NCBI GenBank assembly: GCA_947632045.1
Contig: CANRNQ010000015.1
Coordinates: 1 to 55,108, forward strand
Length of the DNA stretch: 55,108 nt
Source: an uncultured Clostridia bacterium
GTDB lineage: Bacteria > Bacillota > Clostridia > Oscillospirales > Acutalibacteraceae
Direction of reading: 5' to 3'
The number at the start of each line of letters is the position of its first letter. Position 1 is the stretch's first letter. The notes under the pieces were generated by a model, which was not told the DNA's origin, searched no databases, and saw nothing but the letters and a program-made list of their open reading frames with translations. The position numbers were made by a program, and so were the translations under genes. Below are positions 50,150 to 55,108 of this stretch, piece after piece.

Positions 50150-51013
50150 TTATTGGTTGATTAGCAGCGGCGTAAGGCAGAGTATGACTGCGCCGAGGGC
50201 TATTCTGTACCAGCCGAAGACCTTGAAATCGTGCTTTTTGATGTAGCTCATAAGGAATCTGATTACAAACACCGAAACAGCGAAGGCGACCGCCATACCC
50301 ACAGCGAGGGATATGAGCTCGCCGGAGGAAAAGCCGAAGCCGGTATTTATAAAGTATTTAAGGAGCTTGAACGCACTTGCCCCGAGCATGGTCGGCACGG
50401 CTAAGAAGAAGGTGTACTCGGCCGCGGTGGTTCTTGAAATTCCTATAAGCAGAGCGCCAACTATAGTCGCCCCCGAGCGCGAGGTGCCGGGTATCATGGC
50501 GAGAGCCTGGAATATTCCGATTATTATAACGCTTTGATATGTAAGCTCCGATATTGAATTGACCTTGGGCTCGCGCTTTTTGTTGCGCGTTTCGATGACG
50601 ATAAAGGCTACGCCGTATATAATAAGCATTGCGGCTATCACATAAGGGGCGTAAAGGTACTCGGTTATCAAATCGTCAAGAAGCAGCCCGAGCACGGCGG
50701 CAGGCAGGCAGCCGACTATGACCTTGCCCCACATACTGATTATACCGCGGTCTATCGTGAGTGAGCGCGCGTTTGAATATTTTAATTTTCCAAGCTTAAG
50801 CGGCCATAGCTGCTTCCAAAAAATAAGTATGACCGCAAGTATTGCTCCGAACTGGATAACGACGAAAAACAAATCCTTAAACTCCTGCGTCATATCCATT
50901 TTTACAAATTCGTCCGCCAACAGCATATGTCCTGTGCTGCTGATTGGCAGCCATTCGGTCACTCCCTCGACTATGCCTTGAAAAATAACCTTTAACAGCT
51001 CAATAAAATCCAT
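50150..51013 (-). CDS. uppP: Undecaprenyl-diphosphatase UppP
   Basis: A 287-residue BacA-type membrane phosphatase with about eight helices that recycles the lipid carrier to undecaprenyl phosphate for MraY; it can confer bacitracin tolerance. QGIVEGVTEWLPISSTGHMLL (in two parts) near 12-32 has the catalytic Glu/Ser/His, and IPGTSRSGATIVGALLIG near 168-185 the second conserved site with Arg. Start lies 78 bases after coaX and may share its transcript. Confidence 0.94.
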   Translation of the reverse strand: MDFIELLKVIFQGIVEGVTEWLPISSTGHMLLADEFVKMDMTQEFKDLFFVVIQFGAILAVILIFWKQLWPLKLGKLKYSNARSLTIDRGIISMWGKVIVGCLPAAVLGLLLDDLITEYLYAPYVIAAMLIIYGVAFIVIETRNKKREPKVNSISELTYQSVIIIGIFQALAMIPGTSRSGATIVGALLIGISRTTAAEYTFFLAVPTMLGASAFKLLKYFINTGFGFSSGELISLAVGMAVAFAVSVFVIRFLMSYIKKHDFKVFGWYRIALGAVILCLTPLLINQ

Positions 51014-51091
51014 ATTTTCCCCTGCCTTCAGATCTGTTATTTTTTATGCGAGATTCCCGCGCTCTCGCTATTCGCGGGTCTTACCCCGCTT

Positions 51092-51859
51092 TTAAGCGTT
51101 TTTGTCGTAAATGATTTTCAGACCCTTTACGAGCAAATGATCGTCTATTACAATATTACGCCTGCAAAACGGAATTATGCTGCCCGAGAGCCCTCCGGTC
51201 GCTATTACCCTTGCCCTTTCCCCGAGCTCGCGCTCTATTCCGTCGATAACTCCGTCCACCATTGCCGCGCTGCCGTATATCGCGCCGCTTTTCATGCAGT
51301 CTATCGTGTTTTTGCCGATTATCCTTTTAGGCGCTTCTATGCTTATTTTCGGAAGCTGCGACGTCCTTGAGGTAAGGCTGTCCTGCGAAATTTTCACTCC
51401 CGGTATTATCATTCCTCCAAGGTAATTTCTGTTCCTGTCTATTACCGATACCGTGGTCGCCGTTCCCATATCAAAAATAATCAGCGGCGGCTCGTATTCC
51501 GAAAGCGCCGCTATCGCGTCGACGACCTGGTCGCTGCCGAGCTGCGCCGGATTGTCTATCATTATATTAAGTCCGGTCTTTACTCCGGGGCCCACCACGA
51601 GCGGCTCTATCCCCATTATGAAGCTCACCGCCTTTTTCAGTATGGGCACAAGCGGCGGAACCACTGAGGACATTATCGCCCCTTTGACGCTGCCCGCGTC
51701 TATATGCGCCATATCGAGCATACCCTTAAATTCAGCGGCATACTGATATTCGGTTTTGCTGTGGTCGGTCGCCACCCTCGCCTCGAAAACTATATCGTTG
51801 TTGTCGTCGATGCATCCGAGCACTATGTTTGTATTTCCTGTATCAAGAGCTAAAATCAT
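51092..51859 (-). CDS. coaX: Type III pantothenate kinase CoaX
   Basis: A 255-residue ASKHA-fold kinase phosphorylating pantothenate, the first CoA step; type III enzymes resist CoA feedback. LALDTGNTNIVLG at 3-15 carries the catalytic Asp and phosphate loop; GSDQVVDAIAAL near 108 binds pantothenate; FDMGTATTVSVID near 128-140 contacts ATP. It lies 152 bases after the probable pantothenate transporter on the same strand, and coaBC is close by on the other strand. Confidence 0.95.
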   Translation of the reverse strand: MILALDTGNTNIVLGCIDDNNDIVFEARVATDHSKTEYQYAAEFKGMLDMAHIDAGSVKGAIMSSVVPPLVPILKKAVSFIMGIEPLVVGPGVKTGLNIMIDNPAQLGSDQVVDAIAALSEYEPPLIIFDMGTATTVSVIDRNRNYLGGMIIPGVKISQDSLTSRTSQLPKISIEAPKRIIGKNTIDCMKSGAIYGSAAMVDGVIDGIERELGERARVIATGGLSGSIIPFCRRNIVIDDHLLVKGLKIIYDKNA

Positions 51860-52011
51860 ATGATCATCCCAATTGTGATATACCGGCGCGGAACGCTTTG
51901 AGCGTCTTATATCCGCGTCGGTATACCGAATTTTTTTGCTAAAATTATATTGTTCTCATATCGCTTTTATTTTACTGTCTGAGCGCGTCTTTTCTCTTAA
52001 ATTCTGCGTCG

Positions 52012-52656
52012 TTATATTTTCGTCCTTTTTTGTATCTGAAAAAGCACCTTGCAGATAACGCAGGCGAGCACTGCCGCCGTTACGGCCTCGAGCACTCCGT
52101 TTACCCCGACTATTCCGAGTATAAAGCCCAAAAGCGCGTCGTGTGTTACGTTATTTGCCGCGGCGTAGCTTTCGCCGAAAAAGATGTAAATCATACTCAT
52201 AACGAGTATTGTGTTCGTCATGGCTCCGCATATGCCGGCTATAACGAGAGAGATCGTCTCCTTGCCTTTAATTTTTTCAAAGAGCTTCATCAGCCCCTTA
52301 AAGACGAAGTAGGGCGTTACACCGATGAGTATTCTCGGAACGAAGCATATTATCAGGCTTAGAGGGTTGCCTCCCAGACCCGCTCCCTCATAAAACGGCG
52401 TAAAGACGAACGAGGTCACCGTCGGCGCTATCGTGTTGTTTATAAGGCTTGTCAGTCCGAACACTCCGCCGAGTATGGCTCCCATTTTCGGTCCCAGCAC
52501 TATTGAGCCGATAATCACCGGCACGTGAATGATAGTTGCTCGTGTTACTCCCAGCGGGATGTAACCGATTCCCGGAATGAAGGCCAGCATTATTATCAGC
52601 GCGCTAAAAAGCGCAAGCTGAGCCATTTCCGTGGATTTCCTGCTTGTGTTTGTCAT
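52012..52656 (-). CDS. ECF transporter S component, probably pantothenate (PanT)
   Basis: A 214-residue membrane protein with about six helices, an S component that binds substrate for the shared EcfA-EcfT energising module, which is not in this window. AQLALFSALIIMLAFIPGIGY near 10-30, GVTRATIIHVPVIIGSIVLG near 38-57 and GAILGGVFGLTSLI near 62-75 follow S-component patterns. The vitamin is inferred from context: the next genes are coaX and, divergently, coaBC. A pantothenate role is likely; riboflavin or another vitamin is less consistent with neighbours. It has its own promoter. Confidence 0.8.
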   Translation of the reverse strand: MTNTSRKSTEMAQLALFSALIIMLAFIPGIGYIPLGVTRATIIHVPVIIGSIVLGPKMGAILGGVFGLTSLINNTIAPTVTSFVFTPFYEGAGLGGNPLSLIICFVPRILIGVTPYFVFKGLMKLFEKIKGKETISLVIAGICGAMTNTILVMSMIYIFFGESYAAANNVTHDALLGFILGIVGVNGVLEAVTAAVLACVICKVLFQIQKRTKI

Positions 52657-52723
52657 ATTAAATTCCTCCTGCTACTGTTCCTGTCATTTCTGACTTAAGA
52701 TACAATGCAATTTTAGCTCTTCT

Positions 52724-52752
52724 ATTATGCACTATCGCGATGAAAAAGTCAA
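52724..52752 (-). promoter_or_regulatory. Promoter of panT-like gene
   Basis: Minus strand TTGACT (52,752-52,747), 17 bases, CATAAT (52,729-52,724), about 68 bases upstream of the start codon. Confidence 0.65.
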
Positions 52753-52837
52753 GGTTTTTCTTTACATTTTTACCCTTCGGTTGCTATAATAAAAATATAT
52801 GCGTCTCTTGAACCGAGTTGTTTTAGTTATCCTCTCG

Positions 52838-53116
52838 CCGACCGCAGCCGCGCCGACTTGCGCCGTCGCGACTGCTACTTGAAGTTATAGTTTATTTAGG
52901 GGGAGCAAAGCTCCCCCCTAAGTCCCCCGCCTCTGTCAAGAAATTTTTTGCTTAAAACAAGCTTTTATCCTCGTAAATTAGCCACGTCGCAGAGAGTAAA
53001 GCCAAAGCAATATTCTTTGAGCGAAAAAAGGAGATCTTAAGGGGGCGTAAGCCTCCTTAAATGAAAACTAACATATAAAGTATCAGCTTTACCGGCGCAA
53101 GTCGGTAAAGCTGCGG
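52838..53116. repeat. Family R repeat copy 11 (complete)
   Basis: Left hairpin 52,844-52,875 (GCAGCCGCGCCG), right hairpin 53,084-53,113 (CAGCTTTACCG, loop GCGCAAGT), interior GGGGGAGCAAAGCTCCCCCC in two arms. It lies between panT and coaBC. Confidence 0.88.
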
Positions 53117-53130
53117 TAAATGGGGCTTCG

Positions 53131-53385
53131 CCGACCGCATTTTACCGCCTTACGCCGGCAAAAATGCTGCTTAATATCTTTTTTATTTGCATGGGTAACT
53201 GGCGTTCCCCTGCACCCTCGCCTTTCGCAGAAGGTTTTATTTTACAATGTGCTTATCTGCGCCGTTTTCGAGACGTTGCCTTTCGTTTTTATCTCCGATT
53301 TTTGCGGCGAGGTTAATTCACGGGCAAAAAAGTTTAAATTAAGAAAAAATTTTAAATGGGCTGCAAGCCAAATAAAGGAAGGAGC
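53131..53385. repeat. Family R degenerate copy 12
   Basis: Left hairpin 53,137-53,167 (GCATTTTACCG, loop CCTTACGC, one extra A in the 3' arm). The interior is diverged, and no right hairpin remains before the coaBC ribosome-binding site. Confidence 0.65.
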
Positions 53386-53391
53386 TTTAAA

Positions 53392-54594
53392 ATGTTAAAA
53401 AACAAAACCGTTATTCTGGGAGTTACCGGCGGGATCGCGGCGTACAAGATACCCAATCTTGCGAGTATGCTCATAAAGCAGGGCTGCGACGTTCACGTCA
53501 TTATGACTCAAAACGCGACTAACTTCATAACCGAAAACACCTTTGAGGCAATAAGCTCAAATAAATGTATAGTAGACACGTTCGACCGCAATCACCCGAT
53601 GGAGATAAAGCATATATCGCTTGCCGACAGAGCCGATTATGTGCTCATAGCTCCGGCGACGGCAAACGTAATAGGCAAGCTTGCAAACGGAATAGCCGAC
53701 GATATGCTGACGACCACGGTCATGGCCTGCACCTGTCCGGTCGCGATAGCTCCGGCGATGAACTCAAAGATGTATAGCAATCCCATAGTGCAGAATAATT
53801 TGGAAAAGCTGAGAGCCTACGGATATACTATAATTGAGCCTGACACGGGCTTTCTCGCGTGCAGGAGCGTGGGCAAGGGAAAAATGCCGGAGCCTGCGGC
53901 GCTTTATCAATATATAGAGCGCGAGCTCGCCTTTGAAAAGGATATGCTCGGCATAAAGCTGCTTGTGAGCGCGGGGCCGACTATCGAGCCGATAGACCCG
54001 GTGCGCTATGTCACCAACCGCTCCTCCGGCAAGATGGGCTATGCCGTTGCAAGGGCGGCTATGCTGAGAGGGGCCGAGGTCACACTCGTGAGCGGTCAAT
54101 GCTCGCTTGAGCCTGTTCCTTTTGTCAAGACGATAAAGATAACTACCGCCGAGGATATGTTTAACGCGATGACCTCTATTTCCGACGGGCAGGACATAAT
54201 CATAAAAGCGGCGGCGGTCGCGGACTTCACCCCCGAAAACGTAAGCGATAAAAAAATAAAGAAGGACGACGGAGGGCTTACTCTGGCTCTCAGGCGCACA
54301 AAGGATATTCTTAAATATTTGGGCGAGCACAAGCGCGAAGGGCAGTTTATCTGCGGCTTTGCGATGGAAACCGAGAATATGGTTGAAAACGCGAGGAAAA
54401 AGCTCGAGCGCAAAAATCTTGACATGATAGTCGGAAACAACGTCAAGGTCGCGGGCGCGGGCTTTTCGGGCGACACAAACGTGCTGACTATTATAACGGA
54501 GAACAGCGAGCTGGAGCTTGAGCTGATGAGCAAATTTGACTGCGCGAACAGGCTGCTTGACGAAATACTCAAGCTGAGAACGAAAAGGGGCTGA
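53392..54594 (+). CDS. coaBC: Bifunctional phosphopantothenoylcysteine synthetase/decarboxylase
   Basis: A 400-residue fusion. The N-terminal CoaC flavoprotein (LGVTGGIAAYK at 8-18, HISLADRADYVLIAPATANV near 76-95, APAMNSKMY near 120 and the active-site Cys in ACRSVGKGKMPEP near 158) decarboxylates 4'-phosphopantothenoylcysteine. The C-terminal CoaB (SAGPTIEPIDPVRYVTNRSS near 187-206, with FICGFAMETEN near 318) makes that compound with CTP. ATG at 53,392 has GGAAGGAG upstream; the 12 codons before it belong to a repeat remnant. Products pass to CoaD, encoded at 26.6 kb here. Confidence 0.95.
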   Translation: MLKNKTVILGVTGGIAAYKIPNLASMLIKQGCDVHVIMTQNATNFITENTFEAISSNKCIVDTFDRNHPMEIKHISLADRADYVLIAPATANVIGKLANGIADDMLTTTVMACTCPVAIAPAMNSKMYSNPIVQNNLEKLRAYGYTIIEPDTGFLACRSVGKGKMPEPAALYQYIERELAFEKDMLGIKLLVSAGPTIEPIDPVRYVTNRSSGKMGYAVARAAMLRGAEVTLVSGQCSLEPVPFVKTIKITTAEDMFNAMTSISDGQDIIIKAAAVADFTPENVSDKKIKKDDGGLTLALRRTKDILKYLGEHKREGQFICGFAMETENMVENARKKLERKNLDMIVGNNVKVAGAGFSGDTNVLTIITENSELELELMSKFDCANRLLDEILKLRTKRG

Positions 54595-54600
54595 TGTGGG

Positions 54601-54984
54601 ATGAAAATCGAGCATACCGCTTTGTATGTGAAAAATCTTGAAAGGGAAAAAGCCTTCTTTGAAAAATACTTCTCCGCCGAATCGGGAGAAAAATATTTGA
54701 ACGGGCAAACAGGCTTTGAATCGTATTTTTTATACTTTGACGGTGGAGGAAGACTTGAATTGATGAGCAGAAGGAACCTTGAGGACTGCCGCGGAGATAT
54801 AAACAGGACGGGCTTTATCCATATTGCGTTCAGCGTAGGCGGCAGAAAAACAGTCGACGCTTTGAGCGCGCGCCTGCTCGCCGACGGGTACGCCGTATTG
54901 AGCAATCCGAGAGTGACCGGCGACGGGTATTACGAAAGCGTTGTTCTCGACCCTGAAGGCAATCAGATAGAAATTACCGAATAG
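54601..54984 (+). CDS. VOC-family (glyoxalase-like) protein
   Basis: A 127-residue single-domain vicinal-oxygen-chelate protein. IEHTALYVKNLEREKAFFEKYF opens the fold (in two parts by length), GFIHIAFSVGG near 62-72 and VVLDPEGNQIEI near 112-124 place candidate metal ligands (His4, His65 and Glu123). Substrate cannot be told from sequence. It begins 6 bases after coaBC with a weak GTGGG ribosome site, so it is likely co-transcribed. Confidence 0.82.
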   Translation: MKIEHTALYVKNLEREKAFFEKYFSAESGEKYLNGQTGFESYFLYFDGGGRLELMSRRNLEDCRGDINRTGFIHIAFSVGGRKTVDALSARLLADGYAVLSNPRVTGDGYYESVVLDPEGNQIEITE

Positions 54985-55001
54985 TTCTTCCAATCTGAAA
55001 T

Positions 55002-55042
55002 AAAAGAGCAAAAATGTTATACGAGTGAGAATGGCTCTTTTC
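55002..55042 (+). terminator. Probable terminator after coaBC-VOC unit
   Basis: AAAAGAGC (55,002-55,009) pairs with GCTCTTTT (55,034-55,041) across a 24-base loop. The long loop lowers confidence. Confidence 0.45.
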
Positions 55043-55082
55043 CTAATACCGTGAAAGTGATATAATAAAAACGGTGATAGGA

Positions 55083-55108
55083 ATGGCAGGGTTTAAAAAT
55101 TACGAAGA
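55083..55108 (+). CDS. Possible start of a gene cut by the window edge
   Basis: ATG at 55,083 begins MAGFKNYE and runs off the end. GGTGATAGGA just upstream could be a ribosome site and TATAAT at 55,061-55,066 a -10 box. Only eight codons are visible, so product and even reality are uncertain. Confidence 0.25.

Noticed and set aside
2980..53385. CRISPR array as explanation for the repeated hairpins
   Set aside because: Repeat units are long, widely scattered, inverted in pairs and not separated by uniform spacers; no cas gene is present.
53764..54905. Two long minus-strand frames opposite coaBC and the VOC gene
   Set aside because: Antisense to confidently assigned genes; Arg/His- or Ser-rich shadow composition; no family features.

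Overview
The window is chromosomal DNA from an endospore-forming, low-to-mid GC member of the class Clostridia (Firmicutes). The evidence is a set of sporulation genes (SpoIIQ with an intact LytM zinc site, sigma-G, an uninterrupted sigma-K, SpoVD- and SpoVE-type cell-wall proteins), a ctsR-mcsA-mcsB-clpC heat-shock operon, an HPr with both His15 and Ser46, and 4Fe-4S ferredoxin chemistry typical of anaerobes. Family or genus cannot be fixed from the sequence alone. No phage, insertion-sequence transposase, CRISPR array or rRNA gene was seen.

Layout. 0.3-9 kb: a cytidylate-kinase-like P-loop protein, spoIIQ, a secreted or anchored protein, sigG, and a 1,526-residue surface protein with a sorting-type C terminus. 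9.3-11.7 kb: tRNA-Gly(GCC), a TSCPD protein, small membrane and zinc-ribbon proteins, and an HD-domain protein. 12-25.4 kb (minus strand): a dcw cell-division/cell-wall cluster in the order mraZ-rsmH-ftsL-spoVD-mraY-spoVE/ftsW-murG-murA-divIB-ftsZ. It lacks all Mur ligases and ftsA. 26-31.5 kb: a DivIVA-like coiled coil, coaD, rsmD, uvrC, HPr, trmD and rimM. 32-35.3 kb (plus): yqzL-recO-mutS2. 35.6-42 kb: a membrane protein and the clpC-mcsB-mcsA-ctsR operon with a clear CtsR-controlled promoter. 42.2-46.2 kb: ferredoxin, sigK and two L,D-transpeptidase-like proteins. 46.4-55 kb: ilvE, prfC, a candidate small RNA, uppP, coaX, a probable pantothenate ECF transporter (panT), coaBC and a VOC protein.

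Functional themes. Peptidoglycan precursor lipid steps (MraY, MurG, UppP), septal synthesis (FtsL, SpoVD, FtsW/SpoVE, DivIB, FtsZ) and candidate L,D-crosslinkers occur together. Pantothenate uptake and CoA synthesis (PanT, CoaX, CoaBC, CoaD) are nearly complete. Protein quality control is the CtsR/McsAB/ClpC system.

The most unusual content is non-coding. Two unrelated families of structured repeats fill the intergenic spaces. Family R is a 220-460 bp unit bounded by inverted hairpins with a shared CCG-ACTTGCGC-CGG tip, often next to a GTAG tetranucleotide; there are about a dozen full or partial copies. It resembles a REP/BIME arrangement, supplies the last codons of clpC, and sits between the ctsR promoter and ctsR. 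Family C is a ~130 bp nested palindrome with one outer stem and three inner hairpins (cloverleaf-like). It occurs five times between 11.6 and 31.8 kb, twice inside the dcw operon. Stem sequences differ between copies while pairing is kept. Further regulatory candidates are a 10-bp-spaced TGTCA array at the mraZ promoter, paired Spo0A-type boxes before ftsL-spoVD, a hairpin over the sigG ribosome-binding site, and a consensus promoter feeding directly into a strong terminator at 49.9 kb.
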